From Pelobates cultripes (Eukaryota; Chordata; Amphibia; Anura; Pelobatidae), in the NCBI GenBank assembly GCA_933207985.1, contig OW240915.1, positions 260,934,265 to 260,998,264 of the forward strand: a stretch of DNA of 64,000 nucleotides, given 5' to 3'. The notes under the pieces were generated by a model. The model ran no database searches. It was not told the origin of the DNA and was given only the letters and a program-made list of their open reading frames with translations. The translations under genes were made by a program, and so were the position numbers. Position 1 is the stretch's first letter, and every line of letters begins with the position of its first letter. Positions 44,551 to 56,475 of this stretch are shown here, in pieces.

Positions 44551-45384
44551 CCCCCTAAGGACCGATGACAGCTCAGGGCCGTCACCAGAAACATCCCCTT
44601 GAGGACAGGTGACGGTCCTGAACCGTCATAATGGAAATATTTTCTTACCTGATCGCTGTTGTTCACCCTGCAGCGATCAGCATTGCTCCCAGTACGGGGG
44701 GACTGTCTGTCAGCCCAGACAGTCCCCCCTCGGCAAATTAGGCCCCCGCGGCCATGTGATCGCTCCAACAAGGCGCTTTAACAGCGTTTTAACAGCGCGA
44801 CCAGGCCCCGTGTGATTAGATCAGAGTTGGGAGGAAGTGACTGCCCCAGTCACTCCTCCCAGCAATCATTGAGAGCCACACGGGAGGAAGGAGAAGATGG
44901 AGTCAGAGTAGGAACCACTGTCACCACTGGAACCCAAGAAAGTCACCCTCCTGCACCTAAAAGGTAGGAAACAGGAAGGTGACTAATGTATTTGTGTGTG
45001 TGTCTCTGTGTGTGTGTCTGTCTGTATGTATATGTGTGTCTGTCTGTATGTGTGTTTGTGTGTGTGTATGTATGTATGTATGTCTCTGTATATATCGCTC
45101 TGCCATATTTACCCTATTACACTCACCTTCTCTTGCACTGTCAAACTCACCCCCCCAATCCTGTCACACTTTTTCTCAATAACTATGTCACACTCGCCCC
45201 CTTTCACCTTGCCACACTCACCCTATCTCACTAATTGCTCCAATTCTGTCATACTCAACCCCCAACCATGCCACACTAATGTGAATGAGAGACATGGAGG
45301 GGCTAAGGGGAGGGGATGAAAAGTATGGGGGTGTCCCAGGGCAATTTTCGCACCGGGACCCCATGGTTTCTAGTTACACCTCTG
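44551..45384. mobile_element. Chimeric DNA-transposon remnant: piggyBac-like left end, hAT-like right end
   Basis: The left border is TTAA (44547-44550) then CCCCCTAAGGACCG, as in the elements at 4512 and 54810. The interior around 44765-44990 matches, inverted, the inside of the hAT at 48003-49620 (CACCCTCCTGCACCTAAAAG, then a GT tract). The right border ...GGTTTCTAGTTACACCTCTG at 45384 is a hAT-type terminal sequence. Either one element is inserted in another or the two recombined. No ORF. Confidence 0.5.
44990..45095. repeat. GT-rich microsatellite
   Basis: TGTGTGTCTGTCTGTATG-type units; the Cys/Val-rich frames across it are artefacts. Confidence 0.9.
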
Positions 45385-45955
45385 CCTGTAACATATGTGG
45401 CATCAGCTGACTGACCCATGCAGAGACCTCACTATTATCCTGATAATAGCATGAAAACAGAAGAGATTCTGCCAGCCTGATCTTATAAAATGTCTTTACC
45501 CTGTGGTTTTACATTAATTTTAATATTGCACGCTGTTCCTGTGTTCTCACGCTACTCATTGGCAAGATGTTTGGATAGTATTTGTTACTTATGATTTTGA
45601 CTAGCCTCACATGACTATGTTTAGCCTACACTATAATCAATAGTTACACATGTAGGATCAGCCTGATGTTTGTTTCCTTTACTTTAAAACCATATAATTT
45701 AGTTCTTGAATATTACACCTCAGCAACATAAGCATGTTTCATAACCTACTTTAATACTTTTATCACCATGTCTATGACTTTGCATAATTAATCTAGACAT
45801 GTTATGCTTAACCTGTACTCTACACTACATTGAAAAATTGTGCAGTATACTCGAATACCCTATAACTATTATGCTTTGTCCAGTTAACTGTCTCGCCAAT
45901 GCTGTTGATGCATTGTAAGATTGTCTGTTACTCATATGCACACAAAAATAATTAA

Positions 45956-45986
<31 letters not shown>

Positions 45987-46216
45987 TAAAAAAATTCATT
46001 TTCATTTTCAATCAGATTTTAACTTAATTTCAACGTTTTATCTCCTGCAAACAATTACTAAGTGTTAGATATCTATGCTAGAATTCCAAATTTCTGAAAT
46101 GTATGCCTATTGCCTTCTAATTTTCTGTTTTCTTCTCATACAGTACTAGGAATTTTGCAACAGCCTTTTGTACTTATGAAATAGTACAAATGAGTAATCA
46201 TGTTTTTTTTTATGAA
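45385..46216. other. Intron sequence, no gene seen
   Basis: Contains only a TA run at about 45954-45979. Confidence 0.3.
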
Positions 46217-46575
46217 TTAAAGGGACACTCCACACACATAAAACACTTTGGGTTGACGAAGTGCTGTATGTGTGAAGAGTGTGTCCTCTTTTTTTCATTT
46301 TACAAAAAAAATGCAGATTTCAATAGAAATTGGCTTACTTCTAAATTAACCTTGTTGTACAACCCTGGCTGACAACTGGAACTGTTATTTCCTGGTTGTT
46401 TTGTCAGCGGAGCTAAACTCAAGAGGCAGACAATTACCCAGAGCACCTATCTTGCACTTGTCTGAGTATGACTGGGCTGGGTTAGAAGAGGAGGGCTTGC
46501 AAATGCTGTAGAGAAGGGTACTGCAGCAATTGCAAGCTGTTTTTATACATACCCCCAATTAAAAAATAGTTAATT
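46217..46575 (+). mobile_element. T2/Kolobok-like MITE
   Basis: Starts TTAAAGGGACACTCCACAC at a TTAA and shares its inner sequence with the inverted copy at 28334-28660. The right end (near GTTAATTAAAAGG) is less certain. Confidence 0.6.
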
Positions 46576-46692
46576 AAAAGGCATGCACGTTTTCACTAGG
46601 GATATGTTATATATGTAGTCCCCCCCCCCCCCAAAAAAATAGTTTTTTTTTCCCCATTGGATAATTTTTTGTTATTCTGTTCATTTTTGCAG

Positions 46693-46841
46693 TGGTCACC
46701 TATTATGTCAATGTACTTAGCACTGGCACTCAGAACCTTCACGATGGATTCGAGTTATCTGTGTGTTTACATGGCAAGAATGGAGACTCAGGAGACAGAC
46801 ACCTCACTTGGCAAAAGTCACAGGATAAAAATGGAAAGGAG
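46693..46841 (+). CDS. PLAT-domain gene, exon E
   Basis: The acceptor is TCATTTTTGCAG and the donor AAGGAG|GTAATG. Its first two bases complete the codon left by exon D and it ends on a codon boundary. It encodes the first half of another PLAT domain: VVTYYVNVLSTGTQNLHDGF, then ELSVCLHGKNGDSGDRHL, a conserved strand-turn with a GD.GD-like acidic turn, and the TWQKSQDKNGKE loop. This half is closer to classical LOXHD1-type repeats than exon C. Confidence 0.9.
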
Positions 46842-48002
46842 GTAATGCCAATACTAATTTATCAAGATTTGATACTAATCTTTTATGAATGATTATGAAT
46901 TAATAGACCAGTAACAAACAATATTTCTTCAAAGTGGAGTTGCTTTGCAGCACCTGCTGCATGTTAGCCATGGTATTTCCATGCATATCCAAATTACTCA
47001 CAAGTCTGTTTTAATTTGTTAGACATGGTGTACATGTTCTAGAGAAGGAATGAGCCAGGATTTCCCAGATTAATGCACTACAATAAGGAGAAAGGCTTCA
47101 GGCTGTACACAACAATACTAAGCAGTATGGTCACAAAGTGGACTCATCCCGCAGCTTGTTTAATTTTAACTCACTGATATTTTTCTTGGAATTTTGTCTT
47201 CATTCCGATATTGGGAAATATGGCATTCAAGATCCAAGAAAAATCCAAGGATATCATAGGTAGCATCTCATCTCTTTTATTCACACCACATCAAAAGGTG
47301 TATTCAGCTAATTGCAAATTAACAGTGTATGTCAGCTACAAAAGAGGACTCACAATCAATAAATTGGAGCCCATTTTCACTCAACTGATTAGTAACTTTG
47401 TTAAGTCAAGCTTTCATTGGATACATAACATCCTTCTAAGGTTTGACTACAGTGAAGTTATTTGCCTTCTCCAAGTAATAATTTGAAGCGAATTGTCTAG
47501 GTTTTGCTAATTATTATAGGTATTTTAACCTCAGTTATGCTTGCTCTCACTACAGTCTTAACTAAGAAAAAAACAGACACTCAAACATATATATTTGCAG
47601 TTTCCAAATCTTTCACTTTATTAACTGGCTCTATTGCTAGGAAATATACAAAAACAGCGAGAGAAAAATCTTTCACCGAAATTGTAATGGTTGTAGGGTA
47701 ATTAGGGCATAACCCAACGTAAAGATAATAAGGACGATTAGAGCAGACTTACAAAAAGAAAGACCAGTACTAATCCTTTTGCCCTGATGAAAGCTGCTAA
47801 TCCAACAGTAGGCGTAGGGCATTAACACCTAAAAACAACATTTTATTGAATCCCTAACTGGATAAATAGGAGATGAAAATAAAAACTAGCAGGGAAAAAC
47901 AATGTGGATGCTAGTTGACCTAATACAAAGTTGCAAAGAGTTGCAATGAAAAGGGTACTGAGCTAGGTCTAAAGAGAATATATACATATATATGTTGTAA
48001 AG

Positions 48003-49620
48003 CAGTGGTAGTCAACCTTTTTCTACCTACCGCCCACTAATGCATCTTTTTGGTTGAAAACATTTCCTTGCCGCCCACCAGTTTTCGCGCAAGTGCAGAA
48101 TATTTTTTCGAAAGGAGGATGTTTTAAAAAAATAAATTTACGTACATTTATCTTTTTATTTCTACTTAATGCATGTTTATAATGTTTTTAACTTTATTAA
48201 GTTTAATGAGAAAACAATAAAGTAAATTGAAATTACCTTTACTAGGGATTAATGAGATTCTTGAGGTTGATGATGCAAGACTAAATATTTGATATCTGGT
48301 TCGATTTTCGTAAGGAACAAACGAAGGTCTCCTCTTTTAGTGATATTCAGACGACTTCTCTGTTTGCGCATAATAGGATTTCTCATCTGTGCGTCAGCTC
48401 CCCTCCTCTCCCTCCTCAATTCCCCTCCCCACCTTTTTTTCCCTTTTTTTAAATTTTTTTTTTAACCTTCCTTATAGCAATGCCCAGTAGGAAGGCTGAG
48501 CTAGGTATCCCACTTACTATTACTTACTATAGCACACTATAACAGACAGGCACACATACATACAGACAGACAGGCACACACATACATACAGACACACAGA
48601 CAGGCACACTTACAGACACACACACACACACACAAGACACATACATACAAGCAGACAGGCACACATACATACAGACACACACACACACACAAAGATACAT
48701 ACACACATACAGACAGACACAAGACACACATACATACAAAGACACATACACACACAACACATACATACAAACACAAGACACACATACATACACACATATA
48801 TACAGACACACACACACACACACACACAAGACACATACAAAGATACACATACTTACGGACAGACACACACACACACACACAAGACATACACACAAAGACA
48901 CATACACACACAACACATACATACAAAGACAAGACACACATACATACACACATATATACAGACAGACACACACACATATATACAAACAGACACACACACA
49001 CACAAGACAAATACAAAGACACACATACATACAAAGACACATACATAAGACACATACATACACACACATACAGACACATACATACAGACAGACACACACA
49101 AGACATACATACAAAGACACATACACAAACAAACACACACAAAATATTTTAGTCAACCTCCTGTTTCCTACCTTTTAGGTGCAGGAGGGTGACTTTCCCT
49201 GGAGTCCAGTGGTGGCTCATGTGGATGGTAGTTAGAGTTCCCACTCTGACTCCCTCCTCCTTCCTCCCGCGCGGTCTGTGTGTAAGCTGGGAGGAGTGAC
49301 GTGCAGTCACTTCCTCCCAGCTCTGTGATGTAATCACAGGAGGCCGGGTCGCGCTGTTAAAGCGCCCAGCGCTGACCAGGCCCCCTCACAATCCACATCC
49401 ATCGGGGGGCCCTGACAGCATGGGCCACCCGATGGACCCCTCCATATGCGGCCGGGCCGGGGCCGCAAGTGGTGATGGCGGTACCCAGTCGCAGGGGTAC
49501 CGCCGGCTCGCACCTCCCCGCCCGCCCACCCAATCTCTCAAAATTAGAAAATCCCTACCGTCCACCTGGAATCCTGAAACGCCCACTAGTGGGCGGTAAT
49601 GACCAGGTTGACGACCCATG
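48003..49620. mobile_element. hAT-type non-autonomous element with CA minisatellite
   Basis: Left end CAGTGGTAGTCAACCTTTTT and right end ...TAATGACCAGGTTGACGACC are terminal inverted repeats, with TTGTAAAG duplicated exactly on both sides (47995-48002, 49621-49628). Interior: AT-rich left part, CA minisatellite (48540-49145), then a module matching 44765-44990 inverted, and a GC-rich right part. No transposase. Confidence 0.85.
48540..49145. repeat. CA-rich minisatellite
   Basis: ACACATACATACAGACAGAC-type units with higher-order repetition. Cys/Val-rich frames of about 200 residues on the minus strand are low-complexity artefacts. Confidence 0.9.
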
Positions 49621-51347
49621 TTGTAAAGGGTAGTCAGCAGGTTAATTGCAAATGAGATGATATATGTATATCTCTAGATTAATATTGTAGCTCAAAACAA
49701 TCCCTTTAAAGTAGGAGAGTGGGTACAGTCTCTTATAGTAGGGTATAAGGGATATATGGGGAAATCCAAGGCAGCAAACTCCAAATCGACTGGAATGACA
49801 ATCGGGAAGCTAGAGGCGGAAATAAAAAAGAGAGAAATCCCCTGTTAGTATATCCCAAATAATCAAAATACAATGAATTAGTACGATGTAATTTTGCAGT
49901 CTGCTCAGTAGCATGAAAGGTACACAAAGTGCTGTATAGAATATGGCACTTTAATATAAAGAACACAGTAGTGAACAGTTGAGATAATATGCCAAATGCA
50001 TCTATCTAGTGTGCTCTGATGAGTAAACAATGCTATAAATAATATAGCTAGTAATTTATCAATAGCCGTGATAGAAAAATAAGAGTGAGGAATCCAGCTG
50101 TTGTATTGATGCTACAAGTAAATTGCTAGACTGGCAAGAGATAACCCACAGATATACTGCCTATTAAAGGAGCAGATTCAATAAGGATATCGTTGGTTAT
50201 GTGAAAAGATATAACTAAAATAAAGCCTGATAGTCTGCTAGTAGCTTCTAGTAGCTGCTTCAAGGCAGCCCCTGGTCTAGTTAGAACTATTTCAAATGGC
50301 TATTTTTTGATAAACGACCTAGTAACTGTTTTGAGGCAGCCCCTAGTCTAGCTAGAATGATGACAGCTACCTAATAATAGAGGGACTCATACGAAATAAA
50401 TCAAAAGGAAAGAGGCATCAAGTAGTGGTCCTAGAGTAAAAAAAAGTGTGGAGTTTAACCCAACGTGCATTTCGACGCTGACATGCACCTTTTTAGTCTA
50501 CTATTGGATTAGTAGCTTTCATCAGGGTAATAGAATTAGTACTGGTCTTACTTTTTGTAAGTCCGTTCTAATCTTCCATATTAGCTGTATTGCTTCCAAT
50601 TCTGACGCATTCCAAACCAGAACATCCCTACATCATGGAGTTTGATTTGGAGAATGGAGCAGGAGTATCTCTGTGACAGACCACCTGGCACACTGACTGG
50701 GTACCTCCATCAATTGCTGCTTCCTAGTAATCCTTGAGTACCATAAGCACCAGACACCATAACCACTGAAAACCCCACAAACCGCCATAGCTTGGTTGGG
50801 GTCTCGCTGTCCTTCACCCACCCTGGACTCAACACCATGGTTCGGCTTCCAGTGGGTAGACCTCTCCTAATCCAGAGAGCAAAGCAGGCTGCTCTTACAA
50901 GAGCAATTGTTGTAATCCAAGGTAATATAGTGATTATAGCAATCCCCAGAGTGAATATAGCGCTCCAATCCCACAAACATGAGCCTAGACTTCATGAAGG
51001 GTAAAACAAATTTGTTTAAGGCAGCCACAACTGGCCTTATATGCAGGTCCCTATGCAAAGGGTTTCCGGTTACATATTCCTGGGGCATTCCCCACTGGAC
51101 CTGAGAGTAAAGATAACAGACAGGAGGTGATCAGTGCTTAAGATTATATATAAATATGATACAGATGATATTCTTAGCATATGTATCTATAAGTACAAAG
51201 TAGGAAACAGATTATGGGGCAGTACAGTAGATGTTTGTGAAGGGAGTACAAATGAGCAAAAGTGCACACTCACTTTTTAGAGCTGTCTCAGCTCTATTAT
51301 GAAGGCCTTCATATATCTACTTGCAGCAATTTTAAAAATCATTTATC

Positions 51348-52738
51348 GGGGGACGGAGCCTGGGCAGCATGGCGACTGGCAGCACTATCAGGGCGCTCCG
51401 GCAACTAACTTCATTGTGAGCGCCCTACACGAGCTCCGGAGTGCCCTGTGGCCCTTAATGTAAGACTCACCTGCGTCTGCGACCTACCGGAGCAAACTGA
51501 ACGCCTCTGGAAGCAGCTCCCTCTGCAAACGATGGAGAGGAGAGTTAGGCCTCGGGATCCCGTCGGACAGGCGAGACGGCCGCTCGCCTGTACTGTGCGG
51601 CACAGGGCATCCACAGGACAAGGCACAGCTCTGTTTCCCCCCCCCCCTGGACTGGCGGGGGTTATCCCGGTCAACACTGGCTGGCCTGCAACAACAAGCC
51701 CCAGACCCTGAGGCAGCAAATCCCGCGACCTACTCAACAAAGATGGCGGCAGCCTCTGGAGCTGATGAAGCACAGACCAGGAAGCTCCAACGAGACCACA
51801 CTGACAGATTCCTGCAGCACCTGGATGAAATCTGTCAGCGACTCTGCGCTACCCTAGAGGCAAGACAGGGGCATGCTATGCCCGTTCAACACACACGGAA
51901 GCACCAGGAGCAAAGTGGGAAGTGGAAGTGGTGGGAAGACTCTGGGCATCCCATCGGAACACACACACAGGCACCCACATTCTGGCCCACATGGGCAGAG
52001 AACCGCCCGCAGCCAGCGGAGGCACAACATCCGGTCCACCTGTCTACCCAATGAAGGGCAGGACTTAGACTCTTTGAGGCCCCAAGACCGTGGATCCAAG
52101 ATGCTAGCCTGCAAGTCGGCCTGGGGCGGCAGGCACATCCCCCACAATGCACCAGCTGCAAAAACCTGGGACCCCCTTAGAATCTACACCCAGAGCAACG
52201 TGCCGACCAGAATAGGCTGAAAGCATGACCCTGGACTGTAACGTAATCCAACGCTGACAAATGCGCTTGAAATTGCTTTAAACACACTGCTTCCCGCAGA
52301 CCTGGCCAGTGGCAAGCCTAATCTTAAACGTTGATGTTGCACTTATATTTCTCATATATGTTCTTTTATCATCTTGTTGATGCTTTATTATTTTCACGTC
52401 ACTCACACTCTAGCTTAAGTCTAGCACAACATGCAACCACTCACTCATAGCTTAGGTAGGCAAGAGAGATGTATAGCCACCTTATGAGTCAGCCAAACAT
52501 GAGCCTAATTGCTAATCTAAAGAAACTGTTATATCTAGCCTGTTTTACTATGTATACTTCTTTACCGTAGTTTACTAGAGTTACACAAGCCTATCTGCTT
52601 AAACAAAAATTGTGCATGTATTTTCAACTACCCCTTTGTTACAGATGTCTAAACATTGCGTGAGGATTGCCGTTGGGGTACCTTGTGCACGTATGTCAAA
52701 CTAATATGCACTGCAAAAAAAAAAAAAAAATTCAAAAA
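51348..52738 (+). mobile_element. L1-like short retroposon with poly(A) tail
   Basis: Begins GGGGGACGGAGCCTGGGCAG (GC-rich 5' part), runs into an AT-rich 3' part and ends in a poly(A) run (52715-52730). It is flanked by AAAAATCATTTATC (51334-51347) and AAAAATAATTTATC (52739-52752), a 14-bp duplication with one mismatch, as left by target-primed reverse transcription. A 103-residue frame from 51743 (MAAASGADEAQTRK) resembles the start of an ORF1 but stops early. There is no RT, so it is non-autonomous or internally deleted. Confidence 0.7.
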
Positions 52739-53316
52739 AAAAATAATTTATCTTGTTTATTTTAGTTCTTGCAACATTTAGATATTTAGTATTAGCAAGT
52801 GTAGTACCACATCTAGTATCTCATGGCTATAGGCTCGATTTCAATTGACATCAACTCAACCTTTAATCACTGCAAGGTCAAAAAAAATAATTCTATAGAG
52901 CTAGGCAATATATGCTAACTATATTTTCTCTAAAAGTAAAATAATACTTTTTAGTGAATTATTTATAGATAAACGCATTGGTATTATATATATAATGCAT
53001 TCATTTTCCTTTGTAGATTAATTGTCACCTCTTTTATCCCAATTGGAATGACTAAATTCACAGAATTTATTATTGTTGTTCACATATTTGTTCGTGATTT
53101 TCATAGTTACAAATAGACTTTGAGATGCATTTCATGAAAATTGCATTTCAGTGTGTTTGACATTGTGAGTGGGTAAGTGTAACAAATGTATTACATTCAA
53201 TTACTTGTAACTAATGGTGGACTTAATTAAAATGCTGTGACATAAGCCAGACATTGATATGATTTTTTTTCTTGGCATTTGGCCCTCACAATAAATATAC
53301 ATCAATCCATTTACAG

Positions 53317-53392
53317 TTACTTACAGCTATATTGCAAGCAGTGGAGATTGGAGACTTGTACAGCAGTGACATTTCGATAAGCAGCAAATCTG
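53317..53392 (+). CDS. PLAT-domain gene, exon F
   Basis: The acceptor is CAATCCATTTACAG and the donor AAATCTG|GTAAGT. It starts on a codon boundary as required by exon E and leaves after one base. It encodes LLTAILQAVEIGDLYSSDIS plus ISSKS, the EIGDLY segment being the PLAT hallmark that follows exon E's half-domain. Only 76 bp, so support is from phase, splice sites and motif. The remaining strands of this domain must be in an exon not found in the window. Confidence 0.75.
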
Positions 53393-54111
53393 GTAAGTTG
53401 CACATATCTTGGTACCTTATAAATTAACAGAGATTTTAGCCATCTATTAACAATTAGCAGGATTCTCACTTAAGTCCAGATTTGGATTTCCTGATGCAGA
53501 AAGGTGTATAAAATGATCAAATTTATACCAGACATTCAATTCACATATTTACAAAAGGCACATTCCTTAAAATTTGGTTATTTCAACTGACTGAGCATGT
53601 CTGATTCACTATCATCCAGTGTCTGCTTTAAAATTAGTAATTAGTAATTAGTTCTTGTATGGGAATCATTGATAAAATATATCAAACACTCAAATCAAAC
53701 AAGATCACTATGAACAAATACAGTAGAAAGTAAATTGGCAAAATAAATGTTTTTTGCTTTTTGCATCCAATTGTTAGAAAAATATCTGAACACTAGGGCT
53801 AACAGCCAACAGCAAAAAGATTATATATTTATATGATACAAAAAAAATTATAAAATAATTATGTGCATTTCATAACATAAAAATAAAAAGGCACATTGGG
53901 GCTTGCAGGACCTATAGAATTAATATTTATTTATTTATTTATTAAATAATTTACCAGGAAAGATACATTGAGATTTCTCTCGTTTTCAAGTATGTCCTGG
54001 ATCCACAAATCATTGCATTGTTACATTCGGGTACAATAAAATACAAAAACAATATTAATACACAATAAATACAAAATTTAACATATAACAGGTAGGAAAT
54101 ATATAATCAGC

Positions 54112-54809
54112 CATGTATATGATATAGGGCTATTCCAAGCTAGGGAAACAGAAAATATATGGCATAGTGCAATACTGTATAAACTGAAATTGGGTATATG
54201 GGTAAGTGACAAATGCTCACTCACACTTTAACATCCCAAGAAGTGCTTTCAGAAATATGCTGTGTCTTCTTTGCTTCAGATACTTGATAAATGTGAATCT
54301 CACATAAAAAACAAAGTGCAAAAAAATATAGATTGAATGACTGTTTGAGTAAAGAGTAAAAAAAGCATTTATTACTTACATCAAAGTAAATAAAAGCAGG
54401 TAAATCAGTCCAACGCGTTTCTTCCCTGTTAGGGACTTCCTCAGGGACAATCTTTTACAAAGATGATGAATAAAAATACATATAAACCTAGTTACAAACA
54501 TCTCCCAATATATACCACCCCCAATCAGTCCCAATAGTGGTTCTGCAGGTGATTCCATTTCTCTTCAGCTGTTTTCAATTCAAATTTGAGTTACTTCCGG
54601 GTTTCGTGTATCCTGTGCAGTCACATGATGTGCGTGATGACGTCATGCGTTCCAGCTATGCGTTCCACCTTCGTTTTGGCTGGCACTCATGATTACAAAC
54701 TGAGATGTTGAAAAAAGTCCCAAAAAAGACTGTTTCTAAGTAGAAATACAAGTGGGGGGAGTGTACAAAAGGGAATTGCAAAGAGGTTAAAAAGATGTTG
54801 CTGGTTTAA
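54112..54809 (-). repeat. PLE left arm (inverted terminal repeat)
   Basis: Inverse of 60944-61641 over 698 bp. It ends at TTAA, where the piggyBac-like element enters; the empty site in the other arm is TTTAAAGG. The minus strand holds a hammerhead-like motif at 54411-54446. Confidence 0.9.
54411..54446 (-). ncRNA. Hammerhead-ribozyme-like motif in PLE left arm
   Basis: Same sequence as 61309-61342 on the opposite strand; because the arms are inverted, its transcript would come from the minus strand. Confidence 0.5.
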
Positions 54810-56058
54810 CCCCTTCCCGACCGAGGACGGTTCAGGACCGTCATCGGGATTTTCCCATTGCGGACCGATGACGGTCCTGAACCGTCCTAACGGTTTCCGT
54901 TACTTACCTGATCGCCGTCGTTCCCCCGGCGGCGATCAGTGTTGCTCCCGGTGTGGGGAGACTGCCTGCAGCCCAGACAGTCTCCCCACACTGATTTAGG
55001 ACCCCTGGGGCCATGTGATCGCTTAACATAGCGATCACATGGTCACAATGGGTGTCCATAGTGCTGCCTGCAGGGGGACTGTCTGTGCCGACAGGCAGTC
55101 TCCCTGCTAGTGTAAAATCTAAAAAAAAAATAAAGTTAATGTTAATAAAAAAAATAATAATAATTATATATGTGTATATATGATATATAGACATATATTA
55201 TATCTATATAATATATGTCTATATATCATATATATAATGCCATACTAAGTGTATTTTTATATTAATATGTACTTATATTAATATAAAATACACTTATAAT
55301 TAAATTACACACGTATATATATAATATATATAATAACTATATAGATTGTATATATATATTATTATAAAATATAAATAATAAGTAATTTAAATTAAATAAA
55401 AAAATTTTAAAATAATAATAAAAATTTTTAAAAAAATTATATAGCTATATGAAATTTTATTCTAACTGTATTTTAAAATTAATATATATATATTTATATC
55501 AAAATACACTTAGAATGAATTTGTATATATATCTATATATATAAAAATAAATAAAAATAATAAGAAATATACATATGTCCATATACAAAATTACATAAAT
55601 AATTATATAAATATACACGTAGACTTCAAATATATAAATATGCATATATATTTAAATTCTACGTGCGTATTTATGTAATATTTTTACATAATTCAGTAAT
55701 TTTATTGATTGCAATTTGAGGGACCTGCCTGCCAACCCAGGCCGAAATTCCAGAGAATTTAATTTGCTAGCACTGTATTTTACCCTGTAAGGTTCTAAGA
55801 CACCCTAAAACCTGTACATGGGGGTACTGTTTTACTCGGGAGACTTCGCTGAACACAAATATTAGTGATTCAAAACAGTAAAACATATCACAGTGATGAT
55901 ATTGTCAGTGAAAGTTACTTTTTTTGCATTTTTCACACACAAACAGCACTTTTACTGATGATATAATTGTTGTGATACATTTTCCAGTTTTTAAACACTA
56001 ATATATGTGTTCAGCGATGTCTCCCGAGTAAAACAGTACCCGCCATGTACAGGTTTTA
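54810..56058. mobile_element. piggyBac-like non-autonomous element, second copy (cut by gap)
   Basis: Starts CCCCTTCCCGACCGAGGAC after TTAA (54806-54809) and matches the copy at 4512 in layout: GC-rich start, TA/AT-rich centre (55130-55690), then the block GGGACCTGCCTG...ACCCAGGC (about 55713-55742) and the alternating repeat. It lacks both the Tc1 and the hAT MITE, so it shows their empty sites. Its right end is lost in the gap. Confidence 0.75.
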
Positions 56059-56475
56059 NNNNNNNNNNNNNNNNNNNNNNNNNNNNNNNNNNNNNNNNNN
56101 NNNNNNNNNNNNNNNNNNNNNNNNNNNNNNNNNNNNNNNNNNNNNNNNNNNNNNNNNNNNNNNNNNNNNNNNNNNNNNNNNNNNNNNNNNNNNNNNNNNN
56201 NNNNNNNNNNNNNNNNNNNNNNNNNNNNNNNNNNNNNNNNNNNNNNNNNNNNNNNNNNNNNNNNNNNNNNNNNNNNNNNNNNNNNNNNNNNNNNNNNNNN
56301 NNNNNNNNNNNNNNNNNNNNNNNNNNNNNNNNNNNNNNNNNNNNNNNNNNNNNNNNNNNNNNNNNNNNNNNNNNNNNNNNNNNNNNNNNNNNNNNNNNNN
56401 NNNNNNNNNNNNNNNNNNNNNNNNNNNNNNNNNNNNNNNNNNNNNNNNNNNNNNNNNNNNNNNNNNNNNNNNNNN
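56059..56475. other. Assembly gap (417 N)
   Basis: Unknown sequence. Frames running through it are artefacts. About 0.85 kb of the piggyBac-like copy, the rest of the PLE left side and the hAT left end should lie here, so the gap size is probably wrong or sequence is collapsed. Confidence 0.99.

Larger units (their letters stand above)
29353..46692 (+). other. Intron between exons D and E
   Basis: A 17.3-kb intron inferred from matching phases (D leaves one base, E supplies two). It hosts the LINE tail, MITEs, the Tc1 relic, the complete Ngaro element and other repeats. A short linker exon inside it cannot be excluded. Confidence 0.6.
47728..50583. mobile_element. PLE relic with inverted terminal arms
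   Basis: The arm at about 47728-47815 matches, inverted, about 50498-50583 (GACTTACAAAAAG, ACCAGTACTAAT, CCCTGATGAAAGCT, CTAATCCAA). Both arms contain CTGATGA. The right arm, on the minus strand, continues to GCGTCGAAATGCACG, so a CTGATGA...GAAA pair typical of PLE hammerhead repeats is present. No RT remains; a hAT element fills part of the centre. PLE identity is inferred. Confidence 0.5.
46842..53316 (+). other. Intron between exons E and F
   Basis: A 6.5-kb phase-0 intron holding the PLE relic, a hAT element and an L1-like retroposon. Confidence 0.6.

Noticed and set aside
48527..49156. Cys/Val-rich frames of about 200 residues on the minus strand
   Set aside because: CA minisatellite read through; several phases open at once and no homology.
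51411..52220. Several overlapping frames in the GC-rich part of the L1-like retroposon
   Set aside because: Only the frame from 51743 looks like a possible ORF1 start; the others reflect high GC and few stops.
54376..54558. Identical 60-residue frame in both PLE arms
   Set aside because: Identity follows from the arm duplication; the frame covers the hammerhead-like motif and shows no protein features.
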